Positions 11,871 through 24,813 of a DNA stretch of 64,000 bases are shown piece after piece (position 1 is the first letter of the stretch; each line of letters begins with the position of its first letter). A model generated the notes under the pieces. That model made no database searches. It was given only the letters and a program-made list of their open reading frames with translations, and was not told the DNA's origin. Source of the DNA: Benincasa hispida (Eukaryota > Streptophyta > Magnoliopsida > Cucurbitales > Cucurbitaceae); contig NC_052359.1 in the NCBI RefSeq assembly GCF_009727055.1, positions 9,085,674-9,149,673 of the forward strand, written 5' to 3'. The position numbers were made by a program, and so were the translations under genes.

Positions 11871-13474
11871 TCTTACAGAGAAAAAATTGGAGAAATCAAA
11901 ACAAGGAAACTAGTTCCTGAGGATTGTTTGCAATGAGATAATGCTTCAGGTTGTGAACATGGGAGAATATCTTAGAAAGACCAGTGGGAGATTTTAGAGT
12001 TGCTGACAAAAGATGAATCCGTCTACTTTTGTTAATGTAATCAAAGTTGTTTTATCTTTTATAAAGGACATGTTGTATATAACCTTTTGTTATAAATGAA
12101 ATGTTCATTAGTAAAAGTTACATTTTATATTTGTTCTACAATAAAGCAACTTCAGTTAAAACCAACCAAAGTTCAAGGTCATTTCAAATATTTAGATATT
12201 TAAAACGAATGAAAAATAATAAGGTAAAAGATGTATTCTGATACTTATCTTTGGTAATTAAGATTATTGTCACATAATGTCTTAATGAGATTAAGAAGGT
12301 TAGAAGTGGTCATCTAAATAAGTTAGAAGACAAATCTTTTAATTCTATGTGTGTCTTATCTTGAAGATAAGATGATCAAAGAACCAAAGAACCCATAAAA
12401 ACTTATACATTCAGATATTTGTGGTCTGGTGAATGTTAAATCATAAGGGATGGCATGAATATTTCAGTAGTTATTCTAAAGTATAGTTGTATTTACCTAA
12501 GTAGTAAGTTTAAAACACTTGAAAGGTTCAAGCTGTATAAAACTTGTTAGGTAAAATAAGCAAAACACTTCAATTAGATCGAAGTAGAGAGTACAGAGAA
12601 TCCGAGATTTCCAAGGCTATTTTGATAGAACATGAAATCTAGTGACAAATCTCTACATCTAGTTGCCTTAAATCATTTTGAACATCATTCTATTTTAAGG
12701 TATTTTTGAAACTCCATATGAGATATGGAGAGTGCATAAAATTTATTATGATATGTAAAAAATGTTTACATAATTTAGAAATATGGAATAGATCGACACA
12801 TGTGTTAGTGTCGAACCCTTAAGTATTGGAATGTCATTCAGATGGCATGCCTATCTGTAGGCAAACTTAAAGTAGTATATTTTTCAAGAAATAGAAAATC
12901 AAGTATTTATGTTGACAAATGCTAAATTTTTTTTTCTAGAAAAGTATACGAGATCACCATGTATTATTTAGTTTCCATAAAAAGCAAAGTGTATATCAAT
13001 AAAGAGTTATTGATTAAAGCTGACACTGTAAGAAAAGATGTTTGGATTGGTCAAATACATCTTACTCAAAGAGTTGAAGGTACCTCAATGTAGTGGGAGG
13101 AATGTATGACAGCCTAGCCATTGTTTAGGTTTAGTGAAAACTCAAGTCATCAGGTCTTGGTGATTATCGAGAAACAAGAAGTTATGGAAATAAGATGCAT
13201 TCCCTATATTGTTTTCAATCGAAGTTAGTTGTATACTAATATGTTTACAGCGATCCTCTCAGCTAAAGTGTTTGAGGATCACCTAGTGAAACTAGGACTA
13301 CGGGTTGTATAACCTAGGGCAAGTGAAGAAAAACCATGGGTATATGATACCGTGATACCTAAAGGCAAACTATGGGTATGTGATGCCCTAGTTTATTGTA
13401 TTTCTCGGTAAAACTAAAAAACTCAATGTATTCATATGTATGTTACCACTAGAATTTTAGTCCAAGTGGGAGTT
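11871..13474 (+). pseudogene. Degenerate copia pol (integrase remnants and 3' end of RNase H)
   Basis: No long frame survives. Around 12385-12500 the sequence still recalls the integrase start (KEPIKT..., HSDIC-like, WHEYFS), and around 12515-12600 it recalls the LERFKLYK and LDRSREYRES part of the integrase core. Near 13250-13310 'LSAKVFEDHLVKLGL' matches the usual end of copia RNase H. RT is not recognisable, so a large internal deletion is likely. A polypurine tract, AAGTGGGAG (13465-13473), directly precedes the LTR at 13475. Confidence 0.6.
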
Positions 13475-15427
13475 TGTTGGGTTTTATGTCCTAAAACTCA
13501 TGGTTTGTAAACAATAAACTCATTCTGTAAATTGATAAAGTTGTTATTGAATATATGAATTGCTTATTTCGTTTTAGAAATAACTTCAATAAACTAAAAG
13601 ATCCATGGCTATTACATGAGTACTTGAACTTTATGTGGAGACACAAGAATGAATCAGGTTCGAGTAAATAGTCAAAATAATCTATAGTATACGAATAAGA
13701 TTGGGTGCCTTATTCTAGTAACACTATCGGATGCGGCCCATTCTGTAGTTGTTACAAGAAGTTGTAAAGTTCTACAAACGAAGTGATCCTGATTCGTTCA
13801 TGTGATGACATGAGGAGTGAAGGCGTCCTATGCAATGAGTTTGCATAAGATCGGACCAAGAAATAAGTCACTCTTACTTTATAACGATGTTTACTGTTTA
13901 CGACTGACTATTTCATAGCGATAACTTAGGTAACTTAACCTTAATCCTGAGCTAACTACGAACTCCTATTTATTCGGGGTTATCCTTCAATTTGCATAGG
14001 TGAAGGTTGGCTTAACAGCGCCACCTCAATAAGCCTCTCATTTCAGGGGTAGATTGGGTAGATAGCTGGGGACATAGAGTGCAAGATGAAATTCACTCCT
14101 AACCGCTTTTAGGGATACTAGAGAGGTTGTTCCATTAAGTGTTGACTGTGGGTCTTGAACAGGGGGCCCCATCCTCTCATTGGCCTGAGAGGGATTTTGT
14201 TTGATGATCGAATCACAAACCAATTATTCATTAGAGGATCAGTGGAACTTAAGGAATAAGGGGTAATCTCGGGGATAAAACAGCCTTTTGACCCAACCAT
14301 TTTTATGAACAACCTGTGAAAGGGTTAAATTACTAATTATGGTTATATCGAGTGGACATAATATATCTGTAGTGAGGGGAGTGCAATTACTGAGCTTTAG
14401 TGGAATGACCCGGTAATTGACAAATGGGGGTTAATTCAATATAAAGAGTTTAGCTAATTAATCTCAGATCGTTGGAGCCCATAATATGTAGGTCCATTAG
14501 GTCCCCTACTAGCTCACAAACGGATTAGCCTTAGAATAGTGTGATAAGTTGATTTGAAACGTTCAAATTCGAATTAAGGAAATTAGTAATTATATGTGAT
14601 ATAATTACACGTTTAATTTTGGAATTAAACGTAATTAGAGAACCGATTAATATATAAATATGATTTAAATATTAATTTTATGAATAGGGACTCATGGTAA
14701 TGGAATTGGTGACAAATTAATTTAATATTTGATATTAAATTATAGAATTAATTAAATTGTTTAATTAATTATTAATTATTAATTTTATTAGAAAAAATGA
14801 TAATTAAATTAATTTTTGTAAAATTAATAAAATTTCAATTTTAATTAAAGAATTAAAATTAGAAAAAGTTTTGATTTTGAAAATCAAATTTCAAAATCGA
14901 AAAAGGAAAATTGAAATTGGAGAAAAATCCCAATGTGGGATTTTTCGACCTTCAAGCAAGATGGTTAGTCACCTTCTTGCACATAATTCCACCACCAAAT
15001 TCAAGAAGTAGCTGGAATCACTTCAAGTGATCAGTTTGCATGAGAGTCATATAATAAAACCACTCTTGATTAAGTGGAAAAGCGAATGCAATTGTAGAAT
15101 TGTTGAGTTTTCGAAGGTTAAAGAAGTTGTTCTTCAACAAGCTGAAAAACCAGAAAACCTCTCCTCCAATTCTCTAAGTTCAAGTTTGTTTTGAGTCCTA
15201 CAACTCAATCCAAGGCTCCTAGAGAATAGTAGGGAAGCTCTAGTGGTGGTCCACAGCAAGAATTGGAGAACATTGCAGCTAAGTTTTGAGTTTGAAGAGG
15301 ATCTTTAAAGATATGTAATGAAACCCTCTTGATACCCCATGAACATGCTTATTTTGATGTCAAAATTGAGGAATTAGAATGCTTAATGATACTGTTTTCT
15401 TCCGATGCATGTTTTTATAAACCAACA
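13475..15427 (+). mobile_element. Copia LTR, family B copy 1 (3' LTR position)
   Basis: Begins TGTTGGGTTTTATGTCC and ends TATAAACCAACA. The polypurine tract just upstream marks it as a 3' LTR. Its family is confirmed by the TSD-bounded copies at 25150-26991 and 17842-19840, with shared ends and internal blocks such as GTAGGTCCATTAGGTCCCC. No matching 5' LTR was found: the gag unit upstream is preceded by family A LTR and leader, so the element may be a recombinant or heavily rearranged. Confidence 0.75.
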
Positions 15428-16096
15428 CATACTATATGGCATATAATAATAAAACAAATCATACATCACATGTATAATATAAAAGCAATTGACAGACCGG
15501 GATTGGACACCTAAAAGAAAATTTAAATCTAACTATTAACAAAATAAATATCAACCAGTTCAAAAAAATAAGCAAACCGGACTTTGAACCACTCGAACCA
15601 GACCCAGAACCGATCCAGATGAACCCAAAACCACGAGAGAACCCACAAACCGAAATGGACCAATAGACCTCGAACCATGTGTGAACCGAAGTTCGGAGTG
15701 TCTTGACACTACGAAGTTTTCCTTCGTTCCCCACATCGCAGTGTCGCGACGCTACTGTATATTCACTCATTATATAGTTTTGAACTGCTTCAAAACTCCA
15801 TCATTTTTCATCTCGTTTTCTCCAGAATCCAGGCAGGAACCACCATGAACGACTCAACAACAAATAATACAGACTCTATTTTAAAATTAATGCCCCAAAA
15901 GATGGGCTCTTACAAAACAATTTCGTAAATAAAGTGAATAATCTATATGCCCAATCCCAAAAACATCCATTAATGCAAACCATATTCAACACAGAATTCA
16001 TCACCTGAATTATACATAATGATTAACCCACCAACGCTGTAAAAAAATATGAAATTTTGAAAAAAATTGGGCCATAAACGTTGCTCTGATGCCAAT
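15428..16096 (-). other. Leader and primer-binding site of a minus-strand LTR element
   Basis: At 16083-16094 the plus strand reads GCTCTGATGCCA, i.e. TGGCATCAGAGC on the minus strand, a primer-binding-site sequence of the kind plant LTR elements use with initiator-Met tRNA. It sits two bases inside the end of the LTR starting at 16097, so the internal region runs leftward. The remaining stretch down to 15428 shows no recognisable gag and is cut by the family B LTR. Confidence 0.65.
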
Positions 16097-19000
16097 TGAA
16101 GAAGCCCTATAAAGGGACCATTAAGCGGAAGCAGATCATCCCAATTTTACCAAAATTTACAGAATGCATAATTTTTACAGTAAACATACATTATGCATCT
16201 AAAATTTACAATATGCATAGACTTAATAAAAGAGAAGAAAATATAAGGGTTCATAATTCTTACATTTGAAGAACAAACTTCAACGGATTCCCTCGAATTG
16301 AAGAATACCACCACGAAGTTTCCTTTGTATTCTAAGGCTAAGAACCCAGATTTGTGGGCTCTGACTCTTTTGGATTTTTCGAGGGGAGGATTGAGAAAGG
16401 AGATAGGAGAAGAAAAGGAAGATCTACTCTTTACATAACCTTTCTGTCATATTAATCACACTCCTCTGTATCCCCTGGATGAAGAATGAAGAAGAAAAAC
16501 CGCGGCCCTCCACTTACGTGATGTAAAGAGAAAAATAAATTAATTATTTCAAAAAAATAATTAAATAAATAGATTTAAAAAAACTTCGTTTATTTTTAAT
16601 AAATAATTATATTTATATTTATATGATAAAACATTTTATCATATAATATATATATACACTATATTTATATCAAATATAACATATAACCTATAATTTATAT
16701 ATTGTATCAAATACAATATAATCCATAGCTTTTTTCCTCTCACCAATGACATTTAATATAAATCACAATTACATTAAATTTAACAATATGAATCCAATTC
16801 ATATATTAATATTTAAATATATACAAATATTTATTTCCTCTCATTAATATATAATGTATCAAATACATTATAGTAATTATATTATATATAATTAAAATTT
16901 TAATTATTTATCATATATAATTAATTCCCTCAATTAATTTGAACAAATCAAATTAATCCAAAAACTAATTCTCATTAAATCTCGTTGAGCTACCGAGGGG
17001 ATTTCATGGACCTATAGCTTGAAGCTCCAACGGTACGTGAATAATTAATTAAATTATTCACCATTTGTTAACTGTCGAGCACTCTACTTAAGACCGACAA
17101 CTGCACTCTTCGCACTACAGATATATTTCTGTGTTCATTGGATATAATCAATCAACAATACAATGACCTTTCACAAATTACCATTTTGCCCCTGTAGTCA
17201 CATATGCCCAATCCCAAAAAATTACCATTTTTCCCCTGTAGTTACATCTAACTCCTTAAGTACCATTGATCCCTCTAATGAACAATAAATCATAGTCCAA
17301 CTATGACAAAATCCCTCTCAGTCCAGAAGAGAGTGTGGCGCCACATTGTTCAAGCTTCAAAATCAGCTCTTAAGGGAACAATTTATCTACTTGCCCAGAC
17401 ACTAGAGAAGGAGTGAATTCCTTCTTGTGCAATTGTGTTCCTAGCTCCCCAATCAGACGAATCCCCAAAATCATTGGTTTATTGAGTCAACGATCTAGCC
17501 ACTCTCATCCATACAAATCAAAGGATCGCCCTTATGGGCAGGAGTTCACAATTCACTCAAGATTTAGGTCATGTTACCTATGGTCATCCTAGTGAAATGT
17601 AAGTCTCTTATGAACAACGTTATATAATGAGACTTAACATTTTGTGGTCTGGTCTTATACAAACTCCTGTGTATAGAATATCCCCACTCACATGTCTCCA
17701 CATGAATGATAAGGATCAGATCATTTATAGCACTTTGCAACAATTGTAACATCTACAAAGTGGGTCATACTCGTAGTGTCACCAGGATAAGGTATCCAAC
17801 CTTATCCATCTACTACAGACCATTTTGGTTATCACTTAAACTGTTGGATTGTATATCCTAAAACTCGCAGTTTGTTATGTTAAACATATTCTATTATCAA
17901 TAAAGATGTTATTGATATTTATTCAATAAAATTGTTGTTGAATATGTGAATCGCACTTGTAAAGTCTATATCCAATAAACTAAAGAGTCATGGCTATTAT
18001 TTGAATACATGAAATTTATACGGAGACATAAGAGTAGATCAAGTTCTGTAAATAGCCAAAATAATCCATAGTATATGAATAAGGTTAGGTACCTTATTCT
18101 AGTAACACTATCAAATGTGATCCACTCTATAGTTATTACAATTTGTTGTAAAGTGCTAAAAAAAAGTGATCTTGATTTGTTCATGTATTGACATAAGAAG
18201 CAGGGGCGTCCTAGGCAATGAGTTTGTATAAGATCGGACAAGAATTAAGCCACTCTTACTTTATAACGTTGTTTACTGTTTAAGACTGATTAATACAATG
18301 ACCTGGGTAACTTGATATTAATCTTGAGCTAACTATGAACTCCTATTTATTCGAGATAATTCTTAGATTTGCATGGGTGAGGGTTGACTCAATAAGCCTT
18401 CCATTTTAGGGGTAAGATTGGGTAAATAGTTGGGGACATAGGGTGCAAGACGGAATACACTCCTACCCACTTTTAGAGATAGTAGATAGGTTATTCTCTT
18501 AAGTGTTGACTCTGAGTCTTGAACAAAGAGCCCCACTCTCTTATTGGCCCGAGAAGGACTTCATTTAGTGATTAAATCACAAACCAATTGTTCATTAGAG
18601 GATCAGTGGGACTTAAGGAGCAAGATGTAATCTTGGGGGGTAAAACAGCTTTTGACCCAGCCGTTATTATGAACAACCTATGAAAGGTTAACTTACTAAT
18701 TATGGTTATATCAAGTGGACATAATATATTTACAGTGAAGGGAGTGAAACTACTGGGCTTTAGTGGAGTGACCTGGTAGTTAACGAATGGTGGTTAATTA
18801 GGTTAAAAAGTTTAGCTGGTTAATCATTGATTTTTAGAGCCCATGATCTGTAGGTCCATAAGGTCCCCCTACTAGCTCATATCGGAATAAACCTTAGAAC
18901 AGTGCGACGAACAAATTTGAAGTGTTCAAATTTGGTTTTTGGAGCAAAGCGTTAAATATATACGATATATTTAACCTAATATTTAAGTGTGAATTAAACA

Positions 19001-20036
19001 TAAAGAGAGAGAAAATATGAGATATTTAAATAAGATTTAAATATCAAGATTATGAATAGTGATTCATTATGATTGGGATTAGTGTTGGATTTAATATTAA
19101 ATTAAATTAATTCAAATTATTTAATATTAATTTAATTTTTAAAATTGATTATTAGAATTAATTTTGAAATTAAATAGAATTGGTCAAAATTGCATTAAAA
19201 GTCAAATTGTTGACTAGGTAAAAAATGCAATGAAAATCAAATTATTGACTTTTGACTTTGAAAGTCAAATAGTCAAACTGTTGACTTTGGACTTAAGAGT
19301 CAAACTTTGACCTTTGACCAAGTTAGTGGAAAGATCCAATATTTGTGAATGGAAAATGCCAATTTTTGCATTGCTAAGTGTTGTCTTCCTTTGAAGACAC
19401 TTGTCCCACTAAATCCCACTTTGAGTTAGTGGATTTTTTAGTGTCAAATTCTCATCAAACTCAAAGTTGCATGTTTTTGCATGTAATGACCTTTAAAAGG
19501 AAAAGTTTCTTGTTTTTTTGGAGCTCTTGGTCATAATGGAATTTGATGAGATTATGTGATAATCTCATAACAATTTTCTCTCAAAGACTTAGCTTTTTCC
19601 TCTCCAAATTAGTCATGCACCGGAACCCATCATCCCGTTCTAAGGCTGAAGAATAGTCAGGAAGACTCTCGTGGTGGTCTACGAACCGTTCGTGGGGAGA
19701 TTGGAGTTAATTTGGAGAAGATTTAAAGTCTACAAAGGTTGTATTTTTACTTCCCTTTTACTTTATTTAATTGCATGCTTATCTCTTATGATTAACCTAA
19801 TTATACTTTTTTTTCCTCTGCGCATGTGTTCGTTCCATTATAAGCATGATCGACCCGTATATCTCTACATACATGTTTAAACTACAAGATAATCTTGGAT
19901 GTTAGTTTATTGGTTTGTGGTTAATGCGACTAATTTTGAAATAAAACATCACATATTTTATTACATAAATAAAAAGTTTGTACAGTACAATTACAAACTA
20001 TAGAACCCTACGAGATTTAGGGCATCAACCACAATA
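16097..20036 (-). mobile_element. 5' LTR of a minus-strand copia-like element, split by a solo LTR
   Basis: The LTR reads from about 20036 (TGGTTGATGCCC, a family A-like start with base changes) down to CTTCTTCA at 16097, next to a primer-binding site. It is divided into 16097-17841 and 19841-20036 by a plus-strand family B solo LTR. The two parts join smoothly at a CACTTAAGC segment, as compared with the intact copy at 22650-22670. The CGATCG motif array of other A copies is not evident here, so it is a diverged subfamily. Confidence 0.7.
17842..19840 (+). mobile_element. Solo LTR, family B copy 2, TSD TAAAC/TAAGC
   Basis: Starts TGTTGGATTGTATATCC and ends near TTCGTTCCATTA, a decayed family B end. 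The flanks are TAAAC (17837-17841) and TAAGC (19841-19845); undisturbed relatives of the host LTR read TTAAG at this place. No internal region is present. A stretch at 19190-19325 repeats 'GTCAAA(T)TGTTGACT'-like units several times. Confidence 0.75.
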
Positions 20037-20438
20037 CTATCTTTCTTGTATATTGAATTTACTCGTTGAAAGTGGTTGCTTGCAAGTTTAATTATTATCA
20101 CATGTTTGCACACCTGTCACATTTGTGTCACTAATGGGTTTCATCACTGGATGAGATTCTCTTTATTCTAGTGGGACCAACTCTAGGTACTCTTTCCAAT
20201 GGAAGAATTTTTAACTCCACATACCTCTAGTAGTTTCATCGAGTTTGACATGTTTAACCAATGAGATAGGTTTTGTTTATGCAACTATAAAGGACTTGAC
20301 ATTATAAAATGGAGAGAAAAAAAGTGTACTATGCTATGTTCTTTAGCCAATGCAATCATATGTGAACATAAGATCTCAAAAAGTCATTCTTTATATGTGC
20401 ACTTACGAGTGTTGAGGTAGATGTTACCACCCAATTGA
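20037..20438. other. Unassigned stretch between two LTRs
   Basis: About 400 bp of AT-rich sequence between the minus-strand LTR and the gypsy element. No reading frame, RNA gene or terminal repeat is recognised. It is the local target DNA into which the gypsy element inserted. Confidence 0.4.
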
Positions 20439-20443
20439 TTTTC

Positions 20444-20642
20444 TGATGTGAGAACATAGTCTATTGCTATATAAATTTATTAATGTCTAGCTTTATTTTC
20501 TTTAATTTTTTGTGTAAACCGATTACTTGCTTAACCAGTCAATATTGAAGTCTTGTAATCGGATGGCACCCTATATAAGGGACTACATTTGTATCATTTA
20601 TCACTTAATAAGATTTGATGTATTTTCATTTCACTTGCATCA
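20444..20642 (+). repeat. Gypsy 5' LTR with TATA box; PBS follows
   Basis: Starts TGATGTGAGA and ends TTGCATCA. A TATA box lies in CCTATATAAGGGAC near 20570. Two bases downstream the primer-binding site TGGTATCAAAGCC (20645-20657) resembles the initiator-Met tRNA complement. The 3' partner at 37034-37238 shares the TATA block and the end. Confidence 0.85.
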
Positions 20643-20732
20643 AATGGTATCAAAGCCCCTCGATCCAAGGCTGACTTTTGTTCAAATTGGATCTTTACCC
20701 CTTCAATCACCAAGGTTACGGAAGCTTCCTCC

Positions 20733-22875
20733 TGAAGGAACTCTTATTCAAGAGTACCTATGAGCGGAAGCGGATCTTTCCAATTTACTGTGACAAAATT
20801 TTCACATATACATTCAAACATACAGATATGCATTCACAATGCTAAATTACTGACATGCTTAGAGAATCAATAAATAAGAGACCGAGAGATCATACCAGTT
20901 GAAGACTTTTTCTTCACAGCAAATCTCACTTTCGCTGGAACGGCAAGCTATCGTTCAATAAATCCCAATCGTCTACCACGAATAGTCTCCACACAAACAG
21001 AAGGAAATAGGGACGACACCACCACTCGGAGCCCTCAGTATTCTCGGAATAAGAATCTAAAGGGTGGGCTTTGTTCAGATTTGGTAGAGGGGAGGAGGAA
21101 GGGAGATCATATACAACGATCAAGCAAGTGGGAGAAAGACTCATCTATCATATAGACAAAATGTTTGAATTTTTAGGTGAAGTATACAATCGTGTAGGAA
21201 AAGGTAAACGATCGTTTAAAATACTGTGTAGGAAAAGCTAAGAGATCGTCTATACGATCGTTTAGAAAAACTCAGGCACTAAACAATCGTTTAGTAAAAG
21301 ATAAGCGATCGTTTAGTAAATGGTGCGTGTAGGTGTAAGCGTTAAACGATCGTTCAGTACTATCGTATAGGTAAGCGATCGTTCAACACTATTGTATATG
21401 CTCTGATTTTACTAAGCGATGACATACTTCGACACTATGTTCACGCATCCATTGTTTAACACACCGTGAGCTATTTAAACGTCTCAAAGTGATTCTTCAT
21501 CTTACTCATTCGTTATGAAAATAGAAGAGACGCGGGCCAATTATCCCACAACTGTCCAATTAATATATAATAAATATAATCACATTATATTCATAACCTA
21601 TGGTTTAATATCATATACTAATCATAGTATTTTTCCTCCACTAGATATAAATCATATTTATATCCAATTTTCTCCAAATTAATGTATCTCATAAAGTTAA
21701 TTATATCAATATAATTAACTTAGTTCAATTATATCATATATAATCAAACTCTCTCTTATCAATTTGAACATTTCAAACTCACCCAAAAACTGATTATCAA
21801 CTTGTATCCAAGCTACCAAGGGGACCTTATGGACCTATGGCTCGAAGCTCCAATGGTACATGAATAACTGACTAAACTCTTTAGCCACGATATCCACCAT
21901 CCGTTAACTGCCAGGCATTCCACTAAAGACCGATAGCTGAACTCTTCTTACCATAGATATATTTCTATGTCTATTGGATATAACCTATCATCAGTACGAT
22001 GAACTTTCACAGATGCTCGTAAATACAACTGAGCCAATTTACCATTTTACCCAAATAATTACATCTCACTCCTTAAGTACCATTGATCCCTCTAATGAAC
22101 AATACAACATAGTCTTACTATGTGTGAACACCTCTCGGGCCATGAGAAGGTGTGTGGCGCCACATCATTCAAACCTCGGGATCAGCTCTTAAGGGAGCAA
22201 TCTATTTACTTACCCCTACTTCGGGGAAAGAGTAAACTTCATCTTGTGAGACTGAGTTCCCAGCTCCCAAATCAGACGAATCCCCAAAGTGGTAGGGTTG
22301 AGTCGATGCTCTAGCCACTTGCACCCGTGCAAATCAAAGAACCGTCCTCAATAACAGAAGTTCCCAACTCACTCAAGATTGAGGTCATGTTACCTATGGT
22401 CATCCTAGTGAAGTGAAGTCTCTGTCATGAACGGAGTTATATGACGAGACGTTAACACTACATGGTTAGGTCTTATACAAACTCTTTGTATAGGGTGCCC
22501 CCACTTGCATGTCCCCTACACGAACGATGAGGATCAGACCATCTGTGATAAGTCACAACACTTGTAACTATTCCACAAAGCGGGCCACATCCATAGTGTT
22601 ACCAGGATAAGGTTTCCCTCCTATATCCGTATACTGCAGACCATTTTGGTTATCGCTTAAGACATGATCCACTTGTATGTCACTACATACATGCTTAAGT
22701 TACATAAAGACAACCAGGGATTTTAAGTTTATTGGTTTGTGATAAAGCAAATAAAACATCTAAATGTGCAAAGTCAAGAAGTGAAGTAAATATCATATAT
22801 TATACATCACAAGCGTTCATACAAAATGTGTTTACAAACTATAGAACACGAGAATTTAGAGCATCAACCCCAACA
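20733..22875 (-). mobile_element. Solo LTR, family A, TSD CCTCC
   Basis: On the minus strand it starts TGTTGGGGTTGATGC (22875 downward) and ends AGAGTTCCTTCA (20733). CCTCC flanks it exactly (20728-20732 and 22876-22880). It lies between the gypsy primer-binding site and the gag. This copy defines the true ends of family A. It has an array of CGATCG/ACGATCGTTTAG motifs at 21190-21420. Confidence 0.9.
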
Positions 22876-22880
22876 CCTCC

Positions 22881-23468
22881 ACTTTCGAAGGTCGTCTGAA
22901 TGATGTTGAATTGGTGTTCATCGACGTGAACAAGCAACTCTCCACAATACCAAGGCCATAGAGAATCTTACCCAACAGTTTGTCTCTTTCACGGCCACCA
23001 ATCATTCTGCTCCTGGAATCACCACCTAAGGAAGAGCCAATATTTTAAGATAACTTCCAAGAACGTAGGTTTGAGAGGTCAAATGATCTTTCTTTGCCCG
23101 AATATATGGGAGATGATTCAGATTCCTCGGAAGAAGATGAAGTGATAGTGCAGGAAACTCATCAAAAATTTCTAAGAAGATATGTAGGAGAAGCATACCA
23201 AGAACAACCTGATTACAAAATTAAGATGGATCTTCCACCTTTTAATGGTCATATGGACATCAAAAAGTTCCTTGATTTGGTTAAGAATGTTGAAAATTTA
23301 TTTACATACACAAACACGACTAAGAAAAAGAAGGTCTGATTGGTTGCATATAAACTCCAAAGTGGTGCATACGCTTGGTGGGAACAAATTGAGAACAATC
23401 GAAGGTATTATGGCAAACCATCTATCTGGAGTTGGCAAAAAATGTTGAGCCTAATGAAGAAACAGTTT
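22881..23468 (+). pseudogene. Gypsy gag, N-terminal part
   Basis: From 23094 the frame reads an acidic segment (DDSDSSEEDE) and then MDLPPFNGHMDIKKFLDLV, VAYKLQSGAYAWWEQI and WSWQKMLSLMKKQF, the retrotransposon gag (capsid) fold with its LQ..A..WW motif. There is a stop at 23337-23339 between KKKKV and LVAYKL. The frame ends where the minus-strand copia element inserted. The remainder of the gag resumes at 30725. Confidence 0.85.
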
Positions 23469-24055
23469 TTTTGGGTTATTCAATCTTCTCTAGGCCCAAT
23501 TACTCAAGATCAACACAGAGATGGTGAAGAAATGGCTAAGAAAGGCTCTATCAAATCCTCGATGCTAGATAATCGATACTCTATATGTGAGTTTCTATTC
23601 TTTGCTTGATAGAATGCGATGAATGCTAACCTTATTCTTTACTCGAAGTAACACAAAGATGAAAACGTCTAACTCGATGCTACTCCATAGAAGAAAATCG
23701 ATGTGCAATTCTGATAATACTTTGCAATTCGATACGATTTGATAACAAGATTGTATGTTCGTGATTTACAGAAAGATTGATGTCGATCGAAAGAAGGAGA
23801 TAAAGAGAAGAATAAGAAACACACAGGATTACGTGGTTCGACCAATATGCCTACGTCCACAAGAAGATTCCCGTTCTTTTTCACTTAAATATTGTGTACA
23901 GCTTGTTTTATTTACAGAAAAATAGAAATTACGAACAACTCTCTTTAGTTTCTGATTAGTGGTATTTATAACACATACCAACAGACCATTACAAGATAAA
24001 GTTAGTTATAAACTAAACTAGCTGAGGTATTTGAGTCACGGTTTCTTCAAATTCT
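23469..24055 (-). repeat. 3' LTR of the nested copia element (start deleted)
   Basis: Closely matches 30030-30660 over most of its length, including the 'CTCGATGCTAGATA' and 'ATTGATGTCGATC' blocks. The first roughly 50 bp of the LTR (minus-strand start) are missing: the match stops at TTTCTTCA near 24055 and a polypurine-rich GGTGGAGAA (minus strand) follows directly. The outer end is altered from TGTTGGG to TTTTGGG. Confidence 0.75.
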
Positions 24056-24813
24056 CCACCTTGTCTCTAATGCCTGCAATCTTCTGATCTTCTTAATTCT
24101 AACCATTCTGTCTACCCTGTGTTTGGAAGTTCGAAACCAACATGTTCTAGACATTTGACCAATTTAAGTTTTGAAACTAGCTTTATCATCATGTCTGTTG
24201 CATTCTATGATGTGTGAACCTTTAAGATTTCTATTTCCCCTGTCTCTACTTTATCTCTGATGCAATGATACTTTATATAAATGTGTTTAGTTCTAGTGTG
24301 GTATTATGGATTTCAGGATAAATGGATAGAACTTTGGTTGTCACAGTAGAGTTTTACCACTGTTTGATTTATTCCAGAGTCTTTCAGCAATCCCTTAAGC
24401 CACAATGCCTCTTTAATTGCTTTTGTTAAAGTCATATACTCAACTTCTGTTATAGATAAAGCTACTATAGGTTGTAGTGTTACTTTTCAGCTGATTAGAT
24501 TAGGACCATAAAGGAAAGTTAGCCTATTAGGGACCTCCTCTTGTCCAAATCACCAGCATAGTTAGCATCCACATATCCATATAGTTTTAAGTTTGGTTAG
24601 CTAATTTTTGGTAGACTAGTCTTAAGTTTTTAGACCAAACTAAGTATCTTAGGATCCATTTAGTAGCCTCCTAGTGTCTCTTACCTGAGTTAGACATATA
24701 TTTAGTAATAAGGCTAGCTGAATATGAGAGACCAGATCTGGTAGAAATCATTAAATATATTAGGCTTTCGACTGCCTGACTATAAGGTATAACTACATCT
24801 ATTTTTTATGTTC
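24056..24813 (-). pseudogene. Copia RNase H remnant
   Basis: The minus strand here follows the RT segment and precedes the 3' LTR, the position of RNase H. Short recognisable pieces include the complement of AGTTGAGTATATGAC near 24430 (the YM.LT.A conserved area) and the region near 24575 that gives a GY.DAN-like phrase. Many stops interrupt it. The call rests on order and on weak local similarity. Confidence 0.55.

Noticed and set aside
15459..15770. A 103-codon minus-strand frame with Gly/Ser-rich segment
   Set aside because: It lies in the non-coding leader next to an LTR primer-binding site and matches no gag or pol domain.
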